Positions 1 to 6,683 of a DNA stretch of 12,898 nt are shown here, in pieces (the stretch's first letter is position 1; every line of letters starts with the position of its first letter). Source of the DNA: Jimgerdemannia flammicorona (taxonomy: Eukaryota; Mucoromycota; Endogonomycetes; Endogonales; Endogonaceae); NCBI GenBank assembly GCA_003990745.1, contig RBNI01005206.1, forward strand, positions 1-12,898. The letters run 5' to 3'. The notes beneath the pieces are model-generated. The model was not told the origin of the DNA. It ran no database searches and saw only the letters and a program-made list of their open reading frames with translations. The position numbers and the translations under genes were made by a program.

Positions 1-131
1 TGATTGATGATTGCTTCTCTTGTGTCAACGAACTGGCTCAAAGAAGAACTAACAGAAGGAAAGCTCCTACAACCGAAATCACCACCATTGGATCAGACAA
101 ACTGCTTACACTTAAAGCTTTTGTCAATTGA

Positions 132-332
132 GCACCTGTCAAGATTATGATAGACAGTGGTGCCTCAGGCAACTTCATCAATGAAGAAACAGCCAACAGA
201 CTCAAGGTCTTCACCTCTCCAGTACAACAAACCCAAGCAGTTGCCACAGCTGATGGAACCTCACATGTCATTAGCAAGGAAGTCTGCAATCTACCCTTCC
301 GAATTGGTGACTATCGAGTACATGTTACCCTC
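132..332 (+). other. Family A retropepsin (aspartic protease) domain
   Basis: This stretch carries the active-site motif IDSGASGNFI; the catalytic Asp codon is at 153-155. The ILGTP motif follows at about 360-374, just past the TAG at 333, as expected at the end of a retropepsin. The domain is bracketed by stops at 129 (TGA), 333 (TAG) and 378 (TAG, at the Trp position of the usual TPWL context). The active-site triad itself is intact. In a live element this enzyme matures Gag-Pol inside the virus-like particle. Confidence 0.85.
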
Positions 333-699
333 TAGATCATACCACTCCCAGACAATGAAATCATCCTTGGAACACCATAGTTGAAACAAGAGAACCCCAT
401 GATCAATTGGGTAAACCATTCTCTGACCATCAAAAAAGGACACCACAACTTCAAACTGCAAGGCGAAAAGGACCCACTCAATTCTAGCGACCCTGGACTA
501 AAGATCACCCATATTAACAAGCTACAACTCAAGAAACTAGCCAAGAAATGCCCTCTCTTTACTATCTCCATCCATCCATCCAAAGGAGAACCCGAGAACT
601 CTGAAGAAGACTTTTCCAAAGTTGACAGCCATGTCAGACCACTACTCCAGAAATTCCGAGATATATTTCCGAAAAAGCTTCCAAAAGGCCTACCTCCCA

Positions 700-1400
700 A
701 ACGAGCAGTAGACCATGCCATCAAGACTGTTCCAGATGCCAAGCCAGCATTCAAGTCAATCTACCACATGTCTCCAAGAGAAATTGATGCACTCAAGAAA
801 GAAATTGACAAACTCCTGGAACAAGAATTCATCAGACCCAGTGTATCACCTTATGGTATACCAGTCCTCTTTGTTGTCAAGAAGGGAGGAGACCTGTGAA
901 TGTGTATTGATTACTGTAACCTCAATGAACAGACCATCAAGAACTGTTGCCCACTACCCAGAATTGATGAAATATTCGATAGACTTACCAACCCACAATT
1001 CATGAGCTCTTTTGACCTGCGAAATGGTTACTGGCAAATTGCCATGAAAGAAGAAGACATCTACAAGACAGCCTTCCGAACCCGCTATAGATATTTCGAA
1101 TTCCTGGTTATGCCCTTTGGCTTAACTAATGCTCCTGCAACCTTCCAGACACTGATGAATACCATCCTGCACCCATACTTGGACAAATTTGTTGTTGTCT
1201 ACATTGACAATATTCTAGTCTTCAGCAAAACCCTGGAGGAACATCTTGAACACCTTGAGCTAGTACTACTGAAACTCCGAGAGAACAGACTCTTCACAAA
1301 ACTCAGCAAATGTGAATTTCTCCTGAAGGAAATCCAATTCCTTGGACACATCGTTACACCAAATGGAATCAAAGTGGACCCCAGCAAAATCTCTACAATC
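700..1400 (+). other. Family A reverse transcriptase domain, catalytic Asp lost
   Basis: Recognisable RT blocks in order are VLFVVKKGGDL (about 864-896), MCIDY with LNEQTIKN just after the stop at 897, [10 protein letters not shown] (about 1011-1040), [17 protein letters not shown] (about 1110-1160), the catalytic loop at 1200-1211 and [10 protein letters not shown] (about 1342-1371). The catalytic loop reads YIDN in place of YxDD: the codon at 1209-1211 is AAT, so the second metal-binding Asp is lost. The TGA at 897 sits where an Arg is normal, and the following DYC in place of DYR is another hit Arg codon. Two further stops lie just after the domain, at 1407 (TAG) and 1437 (TAG). The inverted copy in this window reads TGG and CAG at those two codons, which gives the ancestral residues Trp and Gln directly. 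Confidence 0.92.
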
Positions 1401-1589
1401 AAGGATTAGCCCAGACCCAAGAAACTGAAAGACCTCTAGTCATTCCTGGGATTAGCAAACTATTATAGGCGATTTGTTGCCAACTTTGCCAAAATCACCA
1501 CTGCCCTTACTCAAATGACCAAGCATAACAAGAAAGGAGAACAGCCCTGGACTATAAAACAAGAGAAAGACTTCAACAACCTTGCAAAT

Positions 1590-2045
1590 TGGGGACCCGA
1601 ACAAGATACAGCCTTTCAAGCATTGAAAGATGCCTTAATAACCACTCCAGTACTTCAAGTGGCAAATCCTGCCCTACCATATGAAGTTACTACTGATGCC
1701 TCTGACCTAGCCCTTGGAGCAGTACTCATGCAAGAAGGACACCCTGTGGCCTATCACTCCCGCAAGTTCAATGATGCTGAAATCAACTATACAACTCATG
1801 AAAAAGAAATGTTAGCCATCGTAGACACTCTGATCAAATGGCGACCATACCTAGAAGGAGCATACTTCACCATATTGACTGACCACAAGTCATTAGTCAA
1901 CATCAAGACCCAGGCTACCCTTTCTCGAAAGCAAGCCAGATGGATGAAAGTCCTTACCAACTTTGACTATGAAATCCAGTACCATCCTGGCAAAGAAAAC
2001 ATTGTTGCCAATGCAATCTCCAGACCACCTATTGAAGAAGTTATC
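1590..2045 (+). other. Family A RNase H domain
   Basis: This is the Ty3/gypsy RNase H that degrades the RNA strand during reverse transcription. It begins with WGPEQDTAFQALKDAL, followed by VTTDASDLALGAVLMQ (first catalytic Asp), YTTHEKEMLAIV (catalytic Glu), LTDHKSL (catalytic Asp) and, at the end, NAISRP. The last motif is normally (A)DALSR; the Asp codon at 2010-2012 is AAT, so a catalytic residue is lost. The inverted copy keeps GAT at the matching place (complement of 11334-11336), showing that the change is a G-to-A hit in this copy. The domain is otherwise free of stops from 1515 to 2045. Confidence 0.92.
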
Positions 2046-2099
2046 TAAACTCTCACCCTGGTTATAAACTCCATCATAGAACAAATTATCACAGCATGT

Positions 2100-3300
2100 G
2101 CTGATGATAAAGAAGCTCAAGCACTCCGAGAAATCCTGAACAGTGATGATGCTGACAAGCATACCCGGTACAATCAATACCAACTCAAGGACAATGCTAT
2201 CTACTACAAGGACAGACTGTATGTTCCAAACAACTGAGACCTTTGAAGGACTATCCTATTCAAATGTCATGATGCCCCTACAGCTGGACATTTAGGATTT
2301 GATAAATGCTATGAAGTTATCTTCCGGAACTTCTATTGGCCTCAAATGGCAGATCAACTCAAGACCTATATCACTTCCTGTGATGCCTGCCAATGAAACA
2401 AGTCCTCAACACTAGCAAAACCTGGTTTACTCCACCCCATCCCAGTACCGTCGGCGAATTGGGAACAAGTCTCCATGGACTTCATTGTACAACTACCCCA
2501 AACCAAGAACGGGAAAGATGCAATTGTTGTCTTTGTGGACTATCTCAGCAAATAAGCTCACTTTGTACCAACCACCACCACTACAACAGCACCAGACATA
2601 GCTATACTCTTGTTTGACAATATCTTCCACTATCATGGTCTCCCTAAGATCATTGTTAGCGACCGAGATCCGAAATTCACCAGCCATTTTTGGAAAGCCC
2701 TCCATACACACCTTGGAACGAAACTCACACTATCCACAGCCTTTCACCCTGAAACTGATGGCCAAACTGAAAGAATGAACCGAACTCTGAAACAAATGTT
2801 AAGAAACTATGTTTCCTACAGACAAGATGATTGGCATGAACACCTCACTGCAGTCAAGTTTGCCTATAACAATAGCAAACAAGCCTCTCTTGAAATGACC
2901 CCATTCTTCGCCAACACTGGACAAAACCCAAACACTCCTCTGACACTCATCCAAACTACTGAAGAACCCTCTACAGTTGAAGCTGTTGAAGAATTCTTAC
3001 TCCAAATGCGTAATCTAAGCCAGATCGCAATTGAGAACTTATCATGAGCTCAAGAACAACAGTCACAGTATGTTAACCAACATTGCTGAGAAGAAACCTT
3101 TGATATTGGAGAAAAAGTTTTACTAGACATCCGAGGATACCGAGTTGACAACCTCAAGCACAGACCATCTACAAAGCTGAATAGCAAGTTCATCGGACCA
3201 TTCGAAGTCATTTCACAAGTCTCTCCGACCTCCTACAAATTGGCGCTACCAGACACTATTAAGATTCACCCAGTCTTCAATGTCCAACGTCTCAAGTGAT
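2100..3300 (+). other. Family A integrase: zinc-binding, DDE core and GPY/F module
   Basis: The integrase inserts the cDNA into the genome. The N-terminal HHCC zinc site is seen in FKCHDAPTAGHLGF (two His) and TSCDACQ (two Cys, about 2375-2393). The catalytic core keeps all three acidic residues: SMDFI (about 2475), VSDRDPKF (about 2655) and HPETDGQTERMNR (about 2745-2783). The C-terminal GPY/F module is present as IGPFEV (GPF at 3195-3203), followed by YKLALP and HPVFNVQRLK. Stops at 2235, 2244, 2394, 2553, 3045, 3087 and 3297 break it. The catalytic residues survive although the frame does not, in keeping with recent inactivation by transitions and not long neutral drift with indels. Confidence 0.93.
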
Positions 3301-3377
3301 ACAATGACAATGATGAGAAACTATTCCCAAACAGAACTACCAAACCACCTGCACCTGTCATTATTAATGACCAAGAA

Positions 3378-3530
3378 GAATACGAAGTCGAACAAATCCT
3401 CAACAAACGTGGCTACAAGAATCACCCTGAGTATCTCATTAAATGGAAAGGTTATCCAATCTATGATGCAACATAGGAACCCAAGACCAATCTCCAGAAT
3501 GCTACTGACTTAGTTCAGGAATACGATTCC
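3378..3530 (+). other. Chromodomain at the C-terminus of family A pol
   Basis: The segment reads EYEVEQILNKR, then PEYLIKWKGYP, then a stop at 3474 and EPKTNLQNATDLVQEY. This is the chromodomain pattern of fungal and plant chromoviruses. The TAG at 3474-3476 replaces the conserved Trp of the usual (T)WEP motif. Chromodomains on integrases bind histone marks and bias insertion toward heterochromatin, which fits a window made entirely of nested elements. The aromatic-cage residues Tyr (in EYEV) and Trp (in IKWKGY) are still encoded. Confidence 0.92.
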
Positions 3531-3593
3531 TTGAACAACTGAAATCCAAATACTCCAATACCTATCAGTACACAACATATCATACTCTCTTAA

Positions 3594-3651
3594 ATACTAT
3601 AATTATCATGAATCTAATCAAGAACTCAGCAAGACAGAACAAAATTAGAAG
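3594..3651 (+). other. Short untranslated stretch between pol and polypurine tract
   Basis: AT-rich sequence lies between the last possible pol stop and the hairpin and polypurine tract. No gene or other signal is seen in it. Confidence 0.5.
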
Positions 3652-3689
3652 GTCCCAATGGGGACGTCGAAAGCTAAGAAGGGGAGAGT
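3652..3689 (+). other. Hairpin plus polypurine tract before the family A 3' LTR
   Basis: The purine run AAGAAGGGGAGAG at 3676-3688 sits one base before TGTAAG, the 5' end of the LTR. This is where a polypurine tract, the RNase H-resistant primer for plus-strand DNA synthesis, must be. Just upstream, GTCCC (3652-3656), a four-base loop and GGGAC (3661-3665) form a perfect 5-bp stem. Confidence 0.8.
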
Positions 3690-3766
3690 TGTAAGCACAC
3701 AACCTCCAAGCCACGTAAATCACACACGATCTCTGAACAAATCTGGAAATCACCTGCAAGATTACG

Positions 3767-3828
3767 AAGCTGAGTCAAACAGAAGTCACAGCGCACAAAG
3801 CTGAGTCAATACCAAGTCACGGAACACA
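3767..3828 (+). promoter_or_regulatory. Two tandem 31-bp units with composite TGAGTCA sites (upstream pair)
   Basis: Two consecutive 31-bp units (3767-3797 and 3798-3828) each begin AAGCTGAGTCAA. Each holds GCTGAGTCA, six free bases, then AGTCAC (3769-3789 and 3800-3820). TGAGTCA is the consensus of AP-1/Gcn4-type bZIP factors. The two GTCA half-sites within each unit are 11 bp apart, about one helical turn. The pair ends about 50 bp before a TATA box at 3871. Binding by a bZIP protein is inferred. Confidence 0.65.
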
Positions 3829-3870
3829 AGATTCACACAAATGGAATCTTACCAATCCAGAACAAATACA

Positions 3871-3890
3871 TATATACCCACCCCCAAGAT
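3871..3890 (+). promoter_or_regulatory. TATA box and C-rich initiator region for the U3 ORF
   Basis: TATATA at 3871-3876 is followed by CCCACCCCC and AAGATG. The main LTR promoter at 5233 has the same design: TATAAATA, a C-rich run, then CAGA. The U3 ORF start codon at 3946 lies about 70 nt downstream, a normal leader length. Short upstream ATGs occur at 3841 and at about 3889. Confidence 0.5.
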
Positions 3891-3945
3891 GCGTCAAAAC
3901 AGAGAACCAAAACAAATAACAACCACAACTTCCAAACACACAAAC

Positions 3946-5043
3946 ATGACCACCGAGATCTACAACCGCATCCGCGCTGACATTTGGAATGCCATTGTCA
4001 ACCGAGCCACACCCCCTCTGCCCCTCATGAATATCTACAGCCAAGCACCTCTCTACTTTGTAGAAGCCTGATGGAATGCCCTGAACATGCTTAATGAGGC
4101 CCACCGGATTGGACAAATCTCAAGCTACTACCAGATCAGCCACCTCCTGGAAGACATGGTTGAACACCACCATGATACAGACATTACCCAGATGTCTCAA
4201 CACCAGAAGCTCATTGCCCACAAACACCGAGAACTCTTTTATGAGTACAGCACCTTTATTCCCTGCCTCCGAGTCACTACCAGTGAAATGGTTGCCATCC
4301 TATCCTATGGCCAAATCGATGACATGATACAAGAACTCAACCACAATTACCTTGAGTACGTTGAAACCACAGACAGAACCTTCCCGCACCCCAATGATCA
4401 CATCCTGCAAATGCCCCAAGTTGGATATGCCATGAAGGACATCTATGATATAATCAACTTCGACAAAGACGAAGCAGAAGACAATGATCCTTCTGACGCC
4501 GACATGACCTCAAGCCAAGGATCTCTTCCAACTCTGATCACACTGCCAACTCTGCCAATGAACTTAGAACAGTTCATAATCACATACGAGACTTATTGGG
4601 ACAATGACCACTGGCACAATTACCAACCTGCATTTGCCCCCGATTACTTCAACTACAATGAAGAGACCGGAGAACACAACCTGTACCTTCAGACAACCCT
4701 CGAGATCGAACCAACCACTCCACCACCCGAGTATGAGCAACATGAACCACCACCACCAGCATACTACAACCCCACAACTCATAGTGCTGTAACCTACAGA
4801 AGGTACGCAGACAGCGAATCTGATGAAAGCAAAGACAATACACCCCTCCTTCACCCACCAACACCTTATCCAGCATACGAGACAGACGATGCTATTCTAT
4901 GGGATGGAGATGAAGTCCCAATGTATTATTACCTCAGCGAACAAGGAGAAGTAATCCGCGAACCACTCTTCCTAGATGACTACTTCATCAGAGATGATAT
5001 CATCGATGGTGATGTCATGGAAGACTATCCAGACAGTGCCTAA
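3946..5043 (+). CDS. ORF inside the LTR: 365-codon PPxY protein of unknown function, one in-frame TGA
   Basis: I do not recognise this protein. The start at 3946 (MTTEIYNRI) follows the TATA box; an in-frame ATG at 3841 would lie upstream of that TATA box. A single TGA at codon 42 (4069-4071) interrupts the frame, probably a former CGA. Beyond it 323 codons stay open to the TAA at 5041, against one stop per about 80 codons in pol. Residues 1-170 look helical and soluble. From about residue 175 the protein is acidic and Pro/Tyr-rich, with PPEY at 260-263 (4723-4734) and PPAY at 270-273 (4753-4764). PPxY binds WW domains, typically of Nedd4/Rsp5 ubiquitin ligases, and is also a retroviral late-domain type. 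No signal peptide, membrane segment, zinc finger or nuclease motif is seen, so it is not an env. It may be a captured gene or an element accessory protein. A start at Met 48 (4087) would give a stop-free 318-residue product. Confidence 0.7.
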
Positions 5044-5085
5044 ACCTATACATAGCCTGGCAGTCATAGTATAGTTAGATTAGCC

Positions 5086-5179
5086 TTATACGACATGACT
5101 GTGAACTGACTCAGCAGTCAGACGATCTCTTGATATGTCAGATCACCCTTGTACTACGTGACTGCATTCTGACTCAGCA
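5086..5179 (-). promoter_or_regulatory. Two inverted composite TGAGTCA sites upstream of the main LTR TATA
   Basis: Two 31-nt units, 5086-5116 and 5149-5179, match at about 24 of 31 positions and are 63 bp apart. On the minus strand each reads GCTGAGTCA, six free bases, then AGTCAT or AGTCAC (core spans 5095-5115 and 5158-5178). This is the same composite element as at 3769 and 3800, with the same internal spacing but the opposite orientation. The second unit ends about 54 bp before TATAAATA. This pair probably forms the upstream activating region of the retrotransposon promoter. Confidence 0.65.
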
Positions 5180-5232
5180 AGGCACTTAGTGCTACATCCA
5201 TATTTAGCATAGTCCAGATAGCCCCTCACTAG

Positions 5233-5240
5233 TATAAATA
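5233..5240 (+). promoter_or_regulatory. Family A LTR TATA box
   Basis: TATAAATA is followed by a C-rich run and CAGACCTCAG. Transcription of the genomic RNA would begin about 25-30 bp downstream, near 5262, marking the U3/R border. Confidence 0.7.
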
Positions 5241-5344
5241 CCCCCTCCCCCAGACCTCAGAATCTCAGACCTGAACAATCCAAACACAACTCCTGAGCAC
5301 TTCCCCACATAACTACTCCTAGTATAGCAATATCATGAATAGAG

Positions 5345-5350
5345 AATAAA
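5345..5350 (+). terminator. Family A LTR polyadenylation signal
   Basis: AATAAA lies 112 bp after the TATA box, in the R region, where an LTR needs its polyadenylation signal. An AT-rich stretch follows. Confidence 0.6.
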
Positions 5351-5450
5351 TCTATTTAATAACCCACAAACCACTCTTAAGTAAATCCGCTCCCTGTTAG
5401 GTCCTACTCCTAACCCTGTCACGAAATTTCCTAATTGGGTATTGTCTGCA

Positions 5451-5700
5451 GCGATACGCCAATTCAACTAAGCTGGTCTTAGTTTCTTGAACTTTCTGAA
5501 ATATGGAAAATCCTGAACATCCAGAACTGGTCCGAAAAAGGACTTTGGTTGAGATGTCAACCCGATCTTGAAATCAATAAGCATAGAGGATGTACTCCAT
5601 ATGAAATTGATCTTGACCATAAGAAAATGGTCTTCCAGAATATCTAGAACTTCCAGAAAATCCTTCCAGAACTACATAACAGTTACCCTAAAAAGTAACC
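5451..5700. other. LTR tail or flank with TTCCAGAA repeats, no gene
   Basis: No coding potential is seen. The octamer TTCCAGAA occurs at 5633, 5651 and 5664, with a related CATCCAGAA near 5520. CpGs are still present up to about 5561 and then disappear until about 6533, so a boundary between LTR or flank and the older hAT fossil probably lies near 5560-5700. Confidence 0.45.
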
Positions 5701-5791
5701 CTCTTATAATTAAAGAATAGAATTTAACTTATTAATTAATATTAACTTATTCAAATATATATAATTTAGATACTAGATTCTATAGTTACTA

Positions 5792-6351
5792 CTGATAAAG
5801 ATACAAGATATAGTAATTGAAGAGAATGAGTAAGCAAAATTGAGGGAAGTTATTAAAGTTTTAGAAGTGAGTAAAAAGAGATTTATTAGTATTTTTGCAG
5901 ATTTAGTTTTACTTTACTCATCTTTTTTTATACTTTTACTCTTTATTTTCCTTTAGCATTTTAATGAATGTACAAAAGAAGTTGTTTGGCAAAAGTTTTC
6001 AATGATATATTCTACAATTCTAGTATACAATCTTTCAATTGATCAATTTGAAGACTTACTAGACTTATTAGAGAATAAAGATATATCTCTCTTAAGACAA
6101 AAGAAAGCTATTGAAATAGCTTTGAAGAAGTTTAAAAAATATTATTCAAAAACAGGTGCTTTCATATTTTCTATCAGTATTAATAAGTAAAGTATTGTTT
6201 TTTATAAATTAAAATGAGAAATTTTATTATTTTGATTACAATTACAATATTTGACCAGTTTTAGATCTATGATTAAAGCTCTAATATTATAAAGATCAAA
6301 GCTGGGAAAAAGAATTTATTGAGGAGGCAGAGCAATTAATTATCAATATAT
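5792..6351 (+). pseudogene. hAT-family DNA transposase fossil (C-terminal half)
   Basis: The reading frame is broken but recognisable. Codons 5792-5866 give IEENE, a stop (TAA at 5831, at a position where hAT proteins usually carry Trp), then AKLREVIKVLE. After a GT-AG intron (5867-5956) the same frame continues HFNECTKEVVWQKF, later VYNLSIDQFEDLLDLLEN and IALKKFKKYYSKTGAF, to the TAA at 6188-6190. One frame over, from 6261, come LDL, a TGA, LKL, a TAA, YYKDQSWEKEFIEEAEQLI. These follow the order seen in hAT transposases before the C-terminal dimerisation region: a KPF-like helix, KLxKYYSKT, then LDPRxKxxYF and W(E)KEWI. The dimerisation region is missing, cut off by the LTR at 6352. The switch from frame 2 to frame 3 between 6190 and 6261 is a second intron or a frameshift. 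The AT-rich sequence has no CpG. Confidence 0.62.
5867..5956 (+). other. Predicted 90-bp spliceosomal intron in the hAT fossil
   Basis: GTGAGT at 5867 follows codon GAA, and TTTCCTTTAG ends at 5956. Removal joins VLE to HFNECTKEV, restoring the expected hAT order. The intron contains an in-frame TAG at its end and is T-rich. Its size suits a fungal intron. Confidence 0.55.
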
Positions 6352-6488
6352 TGTGACAAACCATAAAATGTACCAATCTCAAAACTCAACCAGGTGACAT
6401 GAACATTAGCATAGTATAGTAACCAGCAACCATTACTATAGAAAAATGTATAAATAACCAGATAGTCAAAGAAGGAAATAATGTGAAC

Positions 6489-6542
6489 AGTGGCTGTCCT
6501 CTAGATAGTGGCTGTCTGCCAGACAGTAACTGTTCGCCCAAA
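6489..6542 (+). repeat. Three 18-bp direct repeats in the family B U3
   Basis: Units start at 6489, 6507 and 6525, exactly 18 bp apart: AGTGGCTGTC, AGTGGCTGTC and AGTAACTGTT, each followed by eight less conserved bases. They lie about 60-110 bp upstream of the TATA box, the usual place for LTR enhancer repeats. A second repeated phrase, AGTAACCAG(ATAG)CAACCA, occurs near 6418 and 6578. Confidence 0.6.
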
Positions 6543-6601
6543 TACACTATAGATAGCAAGTCTATAGGTAGTCAGATAGTAACCAGATAGCAACCACAAT
6601 G

Positions 6602-6633
6602 TATAAATTACCCCAGAGACAAGAATGAATAAA
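6602..6633 (+). promoter_or_regulatory. Family B LTR TATA box and close polyadenylation signal
   Basis: TATAAAT at 6602-6608 is followed by a short C run (ACCCCAGAG) as in family A, and by AATAAA at 6628-6633. The AATAAA is only about 26 bp past the TATA box, so it lies at or just upstream of the expected transcription start. It would then work only in the 3' LTR readthrough, or may be a chance match. Confidence 0.5.
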
Positions 6634-6683
6634 CCTCAGTCCGAAAGTCGAATACAAACCAAAGCAAAAGTCAATTGTCTGAT

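Larger units (their letters stand above)
3..3593 (+). pseudogene. pol: Family A Ty3/gypsy chromovirus pol, 3' part, degenerate
   Basis: This is the polyprotein of an LTR retrotransposon. It would supply protease, reverse transcriptase, RNase H and integrase, plus a chromodomain that in chromoviruses directs insertion to particular chromatin. One frame runs from the window edge to about 3593, and domains appear in Ty3/gypsy order PR-RT-RH-IN-CHD. The 5' end (gag) lies outside the window. Premature stops begin at 129, 333, 378, 897, 1407, 1437, 2046, 2235, 2244, 2394, 2553, 3045, 3087, 3297 and 3474. Eight are TGA, five TAG and two TAA, and all can be explained by C-to-T or G-to-A changes at Arg, Gln or Trp codons. 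There is no frameshift in about 1,180 codons. A TGA at 3540 may be a further premature stop, in which case the natural end is the TAA at 3591-3593. The element cannot make a working polyprotein. The family assignment is secure; the host species is not. Confidence 0.95.
3690..5450 (+). repeat. Family A 3' LTR (U3 carries an ORF); right end uncertain
   Basis: The left end TGTAAGCAC follows the polypurine tract directly. It is repeated, with about 32 of the first 35 bases identical, at 12495, which confirms it as an LTR terminus. The LTR has the expected order: long U3 with an ORF, TATAAATA at 5233-5240, AATAAA at 5345-5350, then a short U5. The right end cannot be fixed, because neither a second copy nor a target-site duplication is in the window. 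Plausible ends lie between about 5365 and 5560; a CA at about 5450 is used here only as a placeholder. At about 1.7 kb it is long for a fungal gypsy LTR because of the ORF. CpGs remain common here, unlike in the neighbouring hAT fossil and inverted pol. Confidence 0.75.

Noticed and set aside
897..3299. TGA read as a sense codon (alternative genetic code or selenocysteine)
   Set aside because: TGA falls at Arg positions and alternates with CAA or TGT in the second copy, while Trp positions become TAG. Ordinary C-to-T mutation explains all of it.
4564..4854. Minus-strand ORF of 96 codons rich in Trp, Val and Gly
   Set aside because: Antisense shadow of the Pro/Thr-rich part of the U3 ORF, where CCA and ACC codons give TGG and GGT in reverse.
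3946..5043. U3 ORF as an envelope gene
   Set aside because: It has no signal peptide, hydrophobic fusion segment or transmembrane helix, and its C-terminal half is acidic and soluble.
5633..5671. Heat-shock elements (three TTCCAGAA palindromes)
   Set aside because: The palindromes fit TTCnnGAA but the intervals between them do not keep the 5-bp period of true heat-shock elements, and no promoter follows.
5760..5800. hAT DTRWNSTY-type motif at DTRFYSYY (5769)
   Set aside because: It is in a different frame from the rest of the fossil and needs transversions to fit, so it was left out of the hAT call.
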